Assembly (NCBI RefSeq): GCF_002355275.1
Contig: NZ_CP023449.1
Span: forward strand, 710,001 to 774,000
Direction of reading: 5' to 3'
DNA length: 64,000 nucleotides
Source: Rhizorhabdus dicambivorans
Lineage (GTDB): Bacteria > Pseudomonadota > Alphaproteobacteria > Sphingomonadales > Sphingomonadaceae
Below the pieces are notes generated by a model. The model searched no databases, was not told where the DNA came from, and saw only the letters and a list, made by a program, of their open reading frames with translations. Positions 1 to 10,170 of the stretch are shown in pieces. The position numbers and the translations under genes were made by a program. Position 1 is the stretch's first letter. Each line of letters opens with the position of its first letter.

Positions 1-1066
<1,066 letters not shown>

Positions 1067-1167
1067 GAACCCCACCATCAACAACAATCCTGATTGATGG
1101 CGGAATATCTCAGCATCATACATATCGCACGGTTTCTAGAACCTCGACAGCATGCGCCCGCTCTATA

Positions 1168-1284
1168 GCTTGGTGGCCATAGCGTCTGTGACCCACCCGA
1201 TCCCATCCCGAACTCGGCCGTGAAACCAGACCGCGCCGATGGTACTAGCGCTTAAGCGGTGGAAGAGTAGGTCGTCGCCAGGCT
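1168..1284 (+). rRNA. rrf: 5S ribosomal RNA
   Basis: About 117 nt, starting ~100 nt after 23S. It carries the conserved core CCCGATCCCATCCCGAACTCGG (about 1196-1217) and the closing arm GTAGGTCGTCGCCAGGC near 1268-1283, which pairs with the GCTTGGTGGC start. Ends are accurate to a few bases. Confidence 0.95.
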
Positions 1285-1336
1285 TTATAGCAGGCGCAGC
1301 GCTCGTCGATACACACCCATTCACATCTCACCCTGG

Positions 1337-1413
<77 letters not shown>

Positions 1414-1433
1414 ATCCCATACCCCCCACACAC

Positions 1434-1465
1434 CCCGCCCGGATATAACCGCGGCGGGCTTCCTT
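1434..1465 (+). terminator. probable rRNA operon terminator
   Basis: CCCGCC at 1434-1439 pairs with GGCGGG at 1453-1458, extended by an inner CGG/CCG, followed by a short pyrimidine-rich tail (CTTCCTTC). It lies 20 nt after the tRNA and before an unrelated gene. The T tract is weak, so it may need help from other factors. Confidence 0.5.
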
Positions 1466-1694
1466 CGTGCGCTGCAGACCAACCGCACTCAAGACCCCAT
1501 AGCTACCATGCGTCGCGCCACGCCGGATTTTCCGCGGAATCACACCTCCAAACAGCCTGCGGCAAACCCGTCGCGCATTTCAACTATCCGCATCGATGGT
1601 TTACTCGAAATGCGAATTGTGATTAACAAATCGCATTTGGCGAGGAAGCGCCCTGCCGGCGGAGATCGGCCGGGCGCCATGAGGGAGGTTGCCG

Positions 1695-3887
1695 ATGAAC
1701 AGCGGAGAGAAGCGACGGGCCTGGTTGCGGCGGGGGCTGGTGCTGCCGGCGCTGCTGTCGAGCGGAGCCGTGCTGGCGCAGCCGGCGGGCGACGTGACCG
1801 ATGGCGGGGGGTTGCAGGATATCGTCGTCACCGCGCAGCGGCGTGGCGAATCCCTCCAGAAGGTGCCCATCACGATCACGGCCGTGCAGTCCGCCGAGCT
1901 CGATCGTTCCCAGATCCGCGACCTCAAGGGGCTCGAGCGGATCGTCGCGGGCGTGAAGATTCCGGCGACCAATCCGGCGGGCGCGGGCAAGCCCTATATC
2001 CGTGGCCTGGGCTTCGGTTCGGTCTTCCCCGGCATCGAATCCCCGGTCGCGGTGTTCGTCGACGATGTCTATATGTTCGACGTCAGCCTCGCGACGCCGA
2101 ACCTCAACAGCGTCGAGCGGATCGAGGTGCTCAAGGGGCCGCAGGGCACGCTTTACGGGCGCAACACGCTGGGCGGGGTGTTCAGCGTCAAGACCAGGGA
2201 TCCGGGCCGCGAGCCGGGAATGGCGGTCGATGTCGGCTATGCCAATTACGACCTGTTCAGCGCGAAGGTCTACGCGACCGCGCCGCTCGGCGGAACGCTC
2301 GCTGCCAATGTCGCCGCGAGCTACGAGAAGCAGCGTGATGGCTGGGGCCGCAACTTCGCGCTGGGAACCGATCACCAGAGCTATGAGAGCGGAAATGTCC
2401 GCGCCAAGCTGGCGGCCGATCTCGACGCCACCACGATCCTGGTCTCGGGCTGGTATGGCGAGGCGAACGGCACCCAATATGCTTTCGGCACCTATCCCGA
2501 CCGGCGCCGCGACCCGACCATCACCCTCTTTCCCGCCGGTTTCGGCTATTATGATTCGATCGCCAACGATCAGGACTCGACCCGCAAGGCCTATGGCGGC
2601 TCGCTGCGGATCGAGCATGATTTCGGCGGCATCTCGCTGGTGAACGTCGCGGCGATCACCCATTCGAACGCCACCCTGCATGCCGATACCGACCAGACCG
2701 CAGCCTTCATCGCCAACGTCCGCCAGCACTGGACGACGACGACCCGCACCAACGAACTGCGCCTGCAAAATGAAGGGAGCGGCGGTATCCAGTGGACTGC
2801 CGGACTGTTCCTGCTCGATTCGGATGCGCACATCCAGGTCAACCTGATCCGCGCGCCCACCGATCCGGCCAACCTCACCACCTTCTCCAACGGCTATCTG
2901 TCGACGAAATCGGCTGCGCCCTTCGGGCAGGTCACGGTGCCCCTGGCGGAAGGGACGCGGGTGACGGGCGGCCTACGCTACAATTACGACAAGCGCCGGC
3001 TGCGCACCAATGCCGTGAACGGCCTCGGCACGATGCTGGCCCAGCCGGCGCCGGTGCGGGCATCGTTCAAGAAGCTGAGCTGGCGACTGGCGCTGGAGCA
3101 GGATATCGGGCCCGATTCGCTCGGCTACGCCTCCTACAGCCGGGGCTACAAGGCGGGCACCTTCAACCCGGGCGCCCCGGCGGGCAGCGTGCCGCCGGTC
3201 AGCCCCGAGACGCTCGACGCCTTCGAAGTCGGCCTGAAGAACCAGTTCGCCGACCGGCGCATCCAGCTCAACCTTTCGGCCTTCTATTATGACTATAAGA
3301 ATCAGACGGTGCGCGGCATCGTGCCCGGCACGGCCCGCGCCGACTTCTTCAACGGCAAGGGATCGCGGCTCTACGGCGTCGACATCGACGCGCGGGCGCG
3401 GGCGACCGACCGGCTGACCCTGACCATCGCCACGGCCTATCTCCATTCGAAGTTCCGCAGCTTCCCGGCGACGGTCTCCTATGTCGACATCCCCGGCCGC
3501 TTGTCGAACCGGCTCGTCCAGCCCTTCGATGCGACCGGCAACGTCCTGCCACAGGCGCCGCGCTTCACCGGCAGCGCGAGCATGACCTATCGGGTGATCG
3601 ACAATGACGGCTTCGGCAAGCTCGAACTCTACGCGGCGGCCAACCACAGTTCGACCACCTATTTCGAGGCCGACAACCGGCTTCGCCAGCGCCCCTATGA
3701 ACTGGTCGACATGTCGCTGACCTGGACTTCGACCGACCGGCGCTGGCAGGCCAGCCTGTGGGGGAACAACCTCACCGACAAGCGCTATCTGGTCGAGGCG
3801 GCCGGATCGGCGGCGGCCGATATCGCGGTCGCGGGCGCGCCGCGCACCTATGGCGTGACGCTACGCGCCAGGTTCGGCCAGCCCTGA
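1695..3887 (+). CDS. TonB-dependent outer-membrane receptor
   Basis: About 730 residues, the usual size for this family. The N-terminus is a signal peptide (twin-basic start, hydrophobic stretch, cleavage after AVLAQ). Then come a TonB-box-like segment (DIVVTAQRR), a plug domain with the conserved VERIEVLKGPQGTLYGRNTLGG motif region (residues ~137-160), and a 22-strand barrel ending in aromatic-rich strands (GVTLRARFGQP). The ATG at 1695 is chosen because GGGAGG lies just upstream; an in-frame TTG at 1689 is too close to that site. It should import a scarce large substrate using TonB/ExbBD energy. The neighbouring TetR gene and the LLM-oxidoreductase operon suggest the substrate feeds that pathway (inference). 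It stands alone after the rRNA operon. Confidence 0.93.
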   Translation: MNSGEKRRAWLRRGLVLPALLSSGAVLAQPAGDVTDGGGLQDIVVTAQRRGESLQKVPITITAVQSAELDRSQIRDLKGLERIVAGVKIPATNPAGAGKPYIRGLGFGSVFPGIESPVAVFVDDVYMFDVSLATPNLNSVERIEVLKGPQGTLYGRNTLGGVFSVKTRDPGREPGMAVDVGYANYDLFSAKVYATAPLGGTLAANVAASYEKQRDGWGRNFALGTDHQSYESGNVRAKLAADLDATTILVSGWYGEANGTQYAFGTYPDRRRDPTITLFPAGFGYYDSIANDQDSTRKAYGGSLRIEHDFGGISLVNVAAITHSNATLHADTDQTAAFIANVRQHWTTTTRTNELRLQNEGSGGIQWTAGLFLLDSDAHIQVNLIRAPTDPANLTTFSNGYLSTKSAAPFGQVTVPLAEGTRVTGGLRYNYDKRRLRTNAVNGLGTMLAQPAPVRASFKKLSWRLALEQDIGPDSLGYASYSRGYKAGTFNPGAPAGSVPPVSPETLDAFEVGLKNQFADRRIQLNLSAFYYDYKNQTVRGIVPGTARADFFNGKGSRLYGVDIDARARATDRLTLTIATAYLHSKFRSFPATVSYVDIPGRLSNRLVQPFDATGNVLPQAPRFTGSASMTYRVIDNDGFGKLELYAAANHSSTTYFEADNRLRQRPYELVDMSLTWTSTDRRWQASLWGNNLTDKRYLVEAAGSAAADIAVAGAPRTYGVTLRARFGQP

Positions 3888-3893
3888 TCGTGT

Positions 3894-3917
3894 GCGGCGC
3901 CGGGCAACCGGCGCCGC
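3894..3917. terminator. hairpin between convergent genes
   Basis: A perfect 10-bp stem, GCGGCGCCGG / CCGGCGCCGC, closed by a GCAA tetraloop, sits between the stop codons of the TonB receptor and the convergent TetR gene. There is no T run on either strand, so intrinsic termination is plausible but not certain. Confidence 0.5.
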
Positions 3918-3928
3918 CAGCGCGGCTC

Positions 3929-4642
3929 TCAGGCGAGCCAGCCCTTCACGGCATTGAGCATGTCGGACTGGAAATCCGAATCGGCCAGCGACAGATGCGC
4001 GCGGGGCTCGCCCTCGTCGGGAAGCAGGATCAGCACCAGCGCGCCCCGCATCACATCATGCCATCCCGCCATCCGTTCCTTCAGATAGGCGACCGGGCGC
4101 GGATCGTGGCGGGCGAGACATTCGGCGATCCGGTCCGACACATGCCGGGCGTTCTGGAGCACCCGGCGGCGCACCGAGGCATCGACCAGGGCCCGGCGCT
4201 GCACCAGCCGCGCCAGGCCGGGGTCGTTGCGATAGGCGCTGAAGATGATCTCGACATAGAGCGCCAGCAGCTCATCCTTCGACGCCGCAGGCTCGATCTG
4301 CTGCGCCACGAACTCGTCGAACTCACGGCGGCGCGCATCATAATAACCGTTGATCACGGTATAGAGCACCGCGTCCTTGTCGGCGAAGCGGCGATAGAGC
4401 GCGCCGGGCGACAGGCCGGCCTCGGTCGCGATATCGACCACCGAGGTGCCCTCATAGCCTTTGGCCATGAACAGTTTCAGCGCCGCGTCGAGGATCAGGT
4501 GGAGCGTGCGCCGGCTGCGCTCCTGGCGCACCTCCAGCGTCCATTGCGACACATCGGACCAGACGATGCCCGTCCCCTTCGTCGCCATCTGCCCGCTTTC
4601 GCCTTCGCTGCCCCGGGCGCCCAGAGTCCCGATGCCCTCCAT
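3929..4642 (-). CDS. TetR/AcrR family transcriptional regulator
   Basis: About 237 residues with an unusually long N-terminal extension (~45 residues) before the helix-turn-helix. The HTH core is LFMAKGYEGTSVVDIATEAG followed by LSPGALYRRFADKDAVL, the classic TetR DNA-binding pattern. The rest is a variable helical ligand-binding domain. Without the extension it would be ~190 residues, which is typical, so the true start may be the internal Met before ATKGTG. It is divergent from the LLM-oxidoreductase operon across a 139-bp AT-rich gap and most likely represses that operon and perhaps the TonB receptor (inference). The ligand is unknown. Confidence 0.88.
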   Translation of the reverse strand: MEGIGTLGARGSEGESGQMATKGTGIVWSDVSQWTLEVRQERSRRTLHLILDAALKLFMAKGYEGTSVVDIATEAGLSPGALYRRFADKDAVLYTVINGYYDARRREFDEFVAQQIEPAASKDELLALYVEIIFSAYRNDPGLARLVQRRALVDASVRRRVLQNARHVSDRIAECLARHDPRPVAYLKERMAGWHDVMRGALVLILLPDEGEPRAHLSLADSDFQSDMLNAVKGWLA

Positions 4643-4729
4643 CAGTCAATCACCAGCCCCGGTCAATTATGTAAATACACATTTGCAAAACTGGATGGGG
4701 GCTATATGTGAATCATAAATTGCATTTTA

Positions 4730-4765
4730 CGGCATGGCTTGTCTCCTCATCGAGCAGCCATGCCG
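4730..4765. promoter_or_regulatory. inverted repeat in the leader of the LLM-oxidoreductase operon
   Basis: CGGCATGGCT (4730-4739) and AGCCATGCCG (4756-4765) are perfect 10-bp inverted arms with a 16-nt loop, ending 16 nt before the start codon. It could be a TetR operator or an mRNA stem-loop next to the ribosome binding site GGAGGGG (4771-4777). The AT-rich segment 4660-4725 upstream probably holds the promoters. Confidence 0.5.
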
Positions 4766-4781
4766 AGCCAGGAGGGGCCGG

Positions 4782-5702
4782 ATGTCGTCACCAAGATACA
4801 CGATCCACATCTACAACTATCATCCCGACGACATCCTCCATCTGGCGGTCCATGCCGATCGGCTAGGCTTCGAGGCGTTGTGGGCGGGCGAGCATTATAT
4901 CCTCCCGCAATCCTATTCGGGCGAGCACCCGTCGGAAGCGGCCGACGGTGCGGCGCACAAGGCACTGACAGCGAACGTGCTGGGCCCGCATGTCCGCATC
5001 TATGATCCCTGGTTCCTGCTCGGCATGGTGGCGGGTGCCACCAAGTGGCTGAAGATCGGCACCGCGATCGTGATCGTCCCTCTCAACAATCCGTTGCTGC
5101 TGGCGCGCCACACCGTCACCGCGCATGATCTGTCTGGCGGGCGCTTCATGCTCGGCACCGGCGCGGGCTGGCTGCGCGAGGAATTCGACGCGGTGGGCAT
5201 CCCGTTCGAGCAGCGCGGCTCCCGTCTCGACGAGACGATCGAAATCCTGCGCAAGGCCTGGGCCGGCGGCTATTTCGGCCATGAAGGCCGGCACTTCCGC
5301 TTCGATCCCGTACAGATTTCGTCCCACCCTGTGGATGTGCCGATCATCTGTGGCGGCAATTCGGGGCCGGCGCTGCGCCGCGTCGCCAGGGTGGCGGATG
5401 CGTGGATTAACTCGGCCAACATCACCCTCGACCAGGCCCGCCGCCTGCGCGAGACGATCGTCGCCGAACGCGAGGCGCAGGGCTCCGCAGGGCGGCCCTT
5501 CCGCTATTATGTGAAGCCGTTCCACAATGCCGACGTTCCCGGCTTTATCGACGCCGGTTTCGAGGACATCGTGCTGTGGGGGCCGAATGTTTGGTCAGAC
5601 GATCCGGCCGTGCCGCTCGACCAGAAGATCCGCCAACTCGAATCCGTCGCGGCCGAGCTTGGTATCCGGGCGCCCGCAGACCGACAGGGAGACAGCCAAT
5701 GA
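4782..5702 (+). CDS. LLM-class flavin-dependent oxidoreductase
   Basis: 306 residues of the luciferase-like monooxygenase fold. Family marks include the early strand/helix segment RLGFEALWAGEHY, the TGAGWLREEFDAVG region, and RRVARVADAWINS near the C-terminus. The family uses FMNH2 or F420H2 to oxidise or reduce organic substrates. The ATG at 4782 follows AGGAGGGG at ideal spacing; an in-frame upstream extension (from 4734) has no such site and crosses the leader hairpin. The stop overlaps the next start as ATGA, so the four genes to 8464 appear translationally coupled. The substrate is unknown; the operon suggests a CoA-linked catabolic route. Confidence 0.88.
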   Translation: MSSPRYTIHIYNYHPDDILHLAVHADRLGFEALWAGEHYILPQSYSGEHPSEAADGAAHKALTANVLGPHVRIYDPWFLLGMVAGATKWLKIGTAIVIVPLNNPLLLARHTVTAHDLSGGRFMLGTGAGWLREEFDAVGIPFEQRGSRLDETIEILRKAWAGGYFGHEGRHFRFDPVQISSHPVDVPIICGGNSGPALRRVARVADAWINSANITLDQARRLRETIVAEREAQGSAGRPFRYYVKPFHNADVPGFIDAGFEDIVLWGPNVWSDDPAVPLDQKIRQLESVAAELGIRAPADRQGDSQ

Positions 5703-6211
5703 GTTCCGAAGCCAAGCGCCGCATCCGCGAGTTGATGGAGCTCTATTGCCGTGCCTGGGATCGTGCCGATATCGAACTGGCGCTGAGCATCTGGCATCCC
5801 GACGGCACCGCGCAATATCTCACCGAGCCTGTGCGCGACGTGCGCACGATGATTCCCGAGCGGTTGTCCGCGCGGCGCGCGACACAGGTGGTAACGTCCC
5901 ATCAGGTCACCAATGCGGTGATCGCGGTCGAGGGCGACCGGGCGGTGAGCGAAGCCTATGGAACCGCCTGGCAGCAGCAGCCCGGCGAGAATGGCGCGAT
6001 CATGCAGATCCATTTCTTCAGCCGCTATCTCGATAGCTGGTCGTGCCGCGATGGCCGCTGGGGGCTCGATCATCGCCGCGTGCTGCTCGATGGCCACAGC
6101 GTATCGAGCTTCGAACCACTGCCGGCGCTCCAGGCGGCCACCGGGCTCGGCCGGATGGGGCCCGACGACCCCTCCTACGCGCATCTCGCCTCGCTGAAAG
6201 CCGTGGGATGA
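5699..6211 (+). CDS. SnoaL-like / NTF2-fold polyketide-cyclase-type protein
   Basis: About 170 residues. The opening helix (RIRELMELYCRAWDRADIE) followed by SIWHPDGTAQYL is the characteristic start of SnoaL-like NTF2 folds, which include small hydratases, isomerases and dehydratases. The ATG at 5699 overlaps the preceding TGA and follows AGGGAGAC. The later part (DSWSCRDGRWGLDHRRVLLD) fits the family's beta sheet. It probably acts on an intermediate of the same pathway as the flanking oxidoreductases; the exact reaction cannot be read from the sequence. Confidence 0.8.
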   Translation: MSSEAKRRIRELMELYCRAWDRADIELALSIWHPDGTAQYLTEPVRDVRTMIPERLSARRATQVVTSHQVTNAVIAVEGDRAVSEAYGTAWQQQPGENGAIMQIHFFSRYLDSWSCRDGRWGLDHRRVLLDGHSVSSFEPLPALQAATGLGRMGPDDPSYAHLASLKAVG

Positions 6212-7218
6212 GCCAGCGCCAGTGGATCGTGCGCGGCAAGCCGCTGGGCCGTGCGATCGAGCCATCGGATCATGAGCTGGTCGAGGCGCCGGTGCGCGAA
6301 CCGGAAGCGGGCGAACTGCTGGTCCGGGTAGAATGGCTCGGGATCGATCCGGCGCAGAAGAGCTGGATCGAGCAGGATGTCGGCTACATGGCCCAGGCCG
6401 GCGCCGATCAGGTCCAGCCCGGCTATGGCGCGGGGACGGTGCTGCGCAGCGCCCATCCCGATTATGCGGTGGGCGACCGGGTGATGGGCCTGCTGGGATG
6501 GCGGGAGCGTGCCACGGTGGCGGTGTCCGATGTGGAGAAGCTGCCCGACGGCGTCGCACCCGAACTGGCGCTCGCCTGCCTCGGCAATACCGGGCGCACC
6601 GCCTATCTGGCGCTGACCAAGGTCGGGCGGCCCAAGCCCGGCGACACGCTGTTGATCTCGGCGGCGGCGGGGGCGACCGGATCGCTCGCGGGACAGATCG
6701 GCAAGCTGGCCGGATGCCGCGTCGTCGGGATCGCCGGGGGGCCGCAGAAGTGCGCGATGCTGGTCGAGCAACTCGGCTTCGACGATGCCATCGACTATAA
6801 GGCCGGAAATGTCCGCCGGCGGCTCAAGGAAAGCTGTCCGGACGGGATCGATATCTTCTTCGACAATGTCGGCGGGGAACTGCTCGATCAGGCGCTGGCG
6901 CGCTTGGCCAAGGGCGCCCGCGTCGTGATCTGCGGCGGCATCGCACGATATAATGCCGATCCCCGCGATCCGGCGCAGATGCCGCCCGGGCCGCGCAACT
7001 ATTTCAACCTGGTGTTTGCGGGAGCGACGATGGGCGGCTTCCTGATTTTCGACGAACAGACCGACTGGCCGAAGGCGGATGCCCGGCTGATCCCCTGGCT
7101 AAAAGAACAGCGGATCAAACCACTGCTGGATATCGCCGAGGGACTGGAGAATGCTCCTGCCGCGCTGGCCCGCCTGTTCGCGGGCGGCAATGTCGGCAAG
7201 CAACTCGTCCGTCTTTGA
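6208..7218 (+). CDS. NADP-dependent medium-chain reductase (prostaglandin-reductase-like)
   Basis: 336 residues of the zinc-free medium-chain dehydrogenase/reductase family (leukotriene B4 12-hydroxydehydrogenase / curcumin reductase type). It has an N-terminal GroES-like domain (PGYGAGTVLRS, YAVGDRVMG). The nucleotide site appears in SAAAGATGSLAGQIGKLAGC (residues ~150-170), followed by FDNVGGELLD. These enzymes reduce alpha,beta-unsaturated carbonyls with NADPH. The start overlaps the previous stop (ATGA). It fits a degradation pathway in which an enone is saturated before CoA transfer. Confidence 0.88.
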   Translation: MSQRQWIVRGKPLGRAIEPSDHELVEAPVREPEAGELLVRVEWLGIDPAQKSWIEQDVGYMAQAGADQVQPGYGAGTVLRSAHPDYAVGDRVMGLLGWRERATVAVSDVEKLPDGVAPELALACLGNTGRTAYLALTKVGRPKPGDTLLISAAAGATGSLAGQIGKLAGCRVVGIAGGPQKCAMLVEQLGFDDAIDYKAGNVRRRLKESCPDGIDIFFDNVGGELLDQALARLAKGARVVICGGIARYNADPRDPAQMPPGPRNYFNLVFAGATMGGFLIFDEQTDWPKADARLIPWLKEQRIKPLLDIAEGLENAPAALARLFAGGNVGKQLVRL

Positions 7219-7243
7219 GCGGGCGACGGAAGGAACAGGCAGG

Positions 7244-8464
7244 ATGACCGCGATACTCAAGGGCATAAGGGTGTTGGAGGTGGCCGAATATGTGATGGCG
7301 CCGGCCGCCGCCGCCGTGCTGGCGGACTGGGGCGCGGACGTCATCAAGGTCGAGCATGCCGAGCGCGGCGACATGGTCCGCTCGACCACCTCCTGGGGCG
7401 TGCGGCCGGGCATCAACGGCTTCACCTATGTCTGGGAGGCATTCAACCGGGGCAAGCGCTCGATCGGGCTCGACCTGTCCAAGCCCGAGGCGCGGGAGAT
7501 ATTGTACGACCTGATCCGCAAGGCCGATGTCTTCGTCACCAATTTCCTGCCGCGCTCGCGCCAGAAGCTGGGCATCGATGTCGACGATGTCCGCAGGATC
7601 AATCCCGACATCATCTACGGCCGGGGATCGGCCTATGGCCCTCACGGCCCCGATGCCGCGAAGGGCGGTTTCGACGGGCTGACCTATTGGGAGGAGACCG
7701 GCGCCAGCCTGTCGGCGATGCCGCGCGAGGATGGCGATCTCGTCTCGCTGCCCGCGCCGGCGTTCGGCGACAGCCAGGTGGGCATGGCCTTTGCCGGGGG
7801 GCTCGTCGCCGCGCTGTTCCACCGCGAACGGACGGGTGAGGCGCTGGTGGTCGACAGTTCGCTGCTGTCGGGCGGCATGTGGGCGATGCAGGCGGCGCTG
7901 GTCGGCGCTAACCTGTGCGGAGTGGAGATGCTGCGCAACGGTGATCGCTCCAAGGCCGCGAGCCCGCTGACCAACAGCTATCGAACCAGTGACGGCCATT
8001 TCATCGCGCTGGCGATGCTGCAGGGCGACAAATATTGGAAGGATCTGTGCGATCTGATGGAGCGCCCCGATCTGGCGTCGAATCCGCGCTATGTCGATGT
8101 CGAGGCGCGGGGCATCAACAATGTCGCGCTGATCGCCGAACTCGATCGGATTTTCGCGCAGCATCCGCTGGCCCACTGGCAGGCGCTGTTGTCGACGCAG
8201 GACGGGCAGTGGGCGACGGTGCAGCCGGTGGGCGCCCTCAACCGCAATGCCCAGGCCCTCGCCAACGGTTTCGTCCAGACGGTGGACTATGGCGGCGGGA
8301 GATCGATCAACCTCGTCGCGTCGCCGGTGATGTTCGACGGCGCTTCGCCCGACCTGGCTCCGGCGCCCGAACTGGGCGTGGATACCGAAATGGTATTGAA
8401 CGAGGATCTGGGGATCGACTGGGATCGGATCCTCGAACTCAAGGAAATCGGCGCCATAACCTGA
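7244..8464 (+). CDS. CaiB/BaiF family (class III) CoA transferase
   Basis: 406 residues. Family marks: ILKGIRVLEVAEYVMAPAAAAVLADWGADVIKVE at the N-terminus, FNRGKRSIGLDL, VFVTNFLPRSRQKLGID, and a conserved Asp near residue 176 (FGDSQVGMAFAGG) at the position of the catalytic aspartate. Class III enzymes move CoA between carboxylic acids, forming an aspartyl-CoA thioester. It is the last gene of the 4.8-8.5 kb operon; its 25-nt upstream gap carries GGAAGGA. The CoA ester produced would feed beta-oxidation-like steps; scoA-scoB lie just beyond. Confidence 0.92.
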   Translation: MTAILKGIRVLEVAEYVMAPAAAAVLADWGADVIKVEHAERGDMVRSTTSWGVRPGINGFTYVWEAFNRGKRSIGLDLSKPEAREILYDLIRKADVFVTNFLPRSRQKLGIDVDDVRRINPDIIYGRGSAYGPHGPDAAKGGFDGLTYWEETGASLSAMPREDGDLVSLPAPAFGDSQVGMAFAGGLVAALFHRERTGEALVVDSSLLSGGMWAMQAALVGANLCGVEMLRNGDRSKAASPLTNSYRTSDGHFIALAMLQGDKYWKDLCDLMERPDLASNPRYVDVEARGINNVALIAELDRIFAQHPLAHWQALLSTQDGQWATVQPVGALNRNAQALANGFVQTVDYGGGRSINLVASPVMFDGASPDLAPAPELGVDTEMVLNEDLGIDWDRILELKEIGAIT

Positions 8465-8487
8465 GCGGGCCGGTGCGGGGAGCCCCG

Positions 8488-9378
8488 CTACGCCGGAATG
8501 GCGCCTCCGCCGATCCGGAGCATCGTCGCGCGCTCGTACATGTCGCGGATCAGCGGGTCGCGCTCCTGCGCGCGGATCGCCACCTGGAAGGGCAGGGTCC
8601 GGCGCCGGACGAAGCGCAGTTCGACCAGCGCCCCCCGCGTCAGATGGTCGCGCACCATGATTTCCGGCACGAAAGCCATGCCGCCGCCGGACATGGCGAC
8701 GTCGACCATTGCGCGGACATTGTTGCTCAGGTTGATCACCGCTCCCCCCAAGCCGCCCTCGTCGAGGCTCGCCAGCGCCACCGCATGGATCGGCGAATGC
8801 GAATGGAGCACCCAGATCGGGACGCCTTTGGGCTGCGCCTCGGGATCGAGCCCGAGCACCGGGCTCGCGATCCAGATCATCTCCACTTCCCCGATCCGCT
8901 GGGTGTGGATGTTGGGCGTGGACAGCGGACCCGACAGGAAGATCAGGTCATGCGTCGCGCCCAGCAGCTTGCGCAGCATCGCCTGCGACAGGTCTATCTC
9001 AACCTCCAGGGTCGCACGCGGCATCTCCGCCTTGAGATCGGCGAGGAAGGCGGGGAGGCAGGTCGCGGCCGCAATCTCGCCGGCTCCGATGCGGATGATG
9101 CCCGACGCCCCCTCGAAACTGCTCGATTGCAGCAGGGTCCGCTCGATCGTGCCCCAGAGCGGTTCGCAGTCCCTGACCAGTTCGCGCCCGCGCACGGTCA
9201 GCGCCATGGTGCGACCGGCTCTCTGGAAGATCGGATAGCCGATCTGGCTTTCCAGTTCCCGCATCCGGGCCGAGATCGCCGGCTGGGTGGTGTTGAGGCG
9301 TTCGGCGGCCGCGGCGAAGGTGCCGAGGCGGCTGATCCACAACAGGGTTTCGAGATGGTAGAGTGAAAGCCGTCTCAT
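8488..9378 (-). CDS. LysR family transcriptional regulator
   Basis: 296 residues, standard LysR length. The N-terminal winged HTH reads LETLLWISRLGTFAAAAERLNTTQPAISARMRELE, followed by a periplasmic-binding-protein-like effector domain. It is divergent from scoA-scoB with an 84-bp gap containing an interrupted dyad, so it most likely regulates that pair and itself (family rule; inference). Its 3' end faces the upstream CoA transferase. Confidence 0.92.
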   Translation of the reverse strand: MRRLSLYHLETLLWISRLGTFAAAAERLNTTQPAISARMRELESQIGYPIFQRAGRTMALTVRGRELVRDCEPLWGTIERTLLQSSSFEGASGIIRIGAGEIAAATCLPAFLADLKAEMPRATLEVEIDLSQAMLRKLLGATHDLIFLSGPLSTPNIHTQRIGEVEMIWIASPVLGLDPEAQPKGVPIWVLHSHSPIHAVALASLDEGGLGGAVINLSNNVRAMVDVAMSGGGMAFVPEIMVRDHLTRGALVELRFVRRRTLPFQVAIRAQERDPLIRDMYERATMLRIGGGAIPA

Positions 9379-9382
9379 AAGA

Positions 9383-9413
9383 GTTGTTGATGTATATCGT
9401 AAGAAAACAACAA
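9383..9413. promoter_or_regulatory. dyad in the LysR-scoA divergent promoter
   Basis: GTTGTT at 9383-9388 is mirrored by AACAAC at 9406-9411 around an AT-rich core. The position between divergent genes matches a LysR-type recognition site. No effector can be inferred. Confidence 0.45.
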
Positions 9414-9462
9414 TTGGAACTTATGGCTGTGATCCGCTAGCCCACCCGTCAGGGAGATGCGC

Positions 9463-10170
9463 ATGACCAAAATCTATTCCTCCGCCGAGGCAGCGCTCGA
9501 AGGCCTGTTGTTCGACGGCATGACGATCTGTTCGGGCGGGTTCGGCCTGTGCGGGATTCCGGAACGGCTGATCGACGCAATCGCGGCCTCCGGCGTGAAG
9601 GGGCTCACCGTTGCCTCGAACAATGCCGGCATCGACGGCGAGGGCCTCGGCAAGCTGCTGCGCACCCGTCAGATCGCCAAGATGATCTCCTCCTATGTCG
9701 GCGAGAACAAGGAGTTCGAGCGGCAATATCTGGCCGGAGAACTCGAGGTCGAATTCTCCCCGCAGGGCACGCTTGCGGAGCGGATGCGCGCCGGTGGTGC
9801 CGGCATCCCCGGCTTCTACACCAAGACCGGTGTGGGAACCCTGGTGGCCGAGGGCAAGGAGACCAAGGAGTTCGACGGCCAGACCTATGTGCTGGAACGG
9901 GGCATCCGTTCGGACATCTCGATCATCAAGGGCTGGAAGGCCGACGAGAGCGGCAACCTGATCTTCAACAAGACCGCCCGCAACTTCAACCATCCGGCGG
10001 CGACCGCGGGCAGGATCTGCATCGCCGAGGTGGAGGAGATCGTGCCGGTCGGTTCGATCGATCCCGATCATGTCCACCTGCCCGGCGTCTATGTGAAGCG
10101 GCTGGTGCTCGGCGCGCCTTACGACAAGAAGATCGAGTTCCGCACCGTGCGGCAGAGGGAGACGGCATAA
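9463..10170 (+). CDS. scoA: 3-oxoacid (succinyl-CoA:acetoacetate) CoA-transferase subunit A
   Basis: 235 residues. The glycine-rich [14 protein letters not shown], the segment [12 protein letters not shown], and the run [20 protein letters not shown] are typical of ScoA rather than the 3-oxoadipate enzyme PcaI. With ScoB it moves CoA from succinyl-CoA to acetoacetate or a related 3-oxoacid. The ATG at 9463 has AGGGAG six bases upstream; the in-frame ATG at 9457 overlaps that site and is less likely. The stop overlaps the scoB start (TAATG). Probably under the divergent LysR gene. Confidence 0.93.
   Translation: MTKIYSSAEAALEGLLFDGMTICSGGFGLCGIPERLIDAIAASGVKGLTVASNNAGIDGEGLGKLLRTRQIAKMISSYVGENKEFERQYLAGELEVEFSPQGTLAERMRAGGAGIPGFYTKTGVGTLVAEGKETKEFDGQTYVLERGIRSDISIIKGWKADESGNLIFNKTARNFNHPAATAGRICIAEVEEIVPVGSIDPDHVHLPGVYVKRLVLGAPYDKKIEFRTVRQRETA

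Noticed and set aside
1623..2831. 402-codon frame antisense to the first TonB receptor
   Set aside because: Shadow frame produced by third-position GC bias; no start context and no domain.
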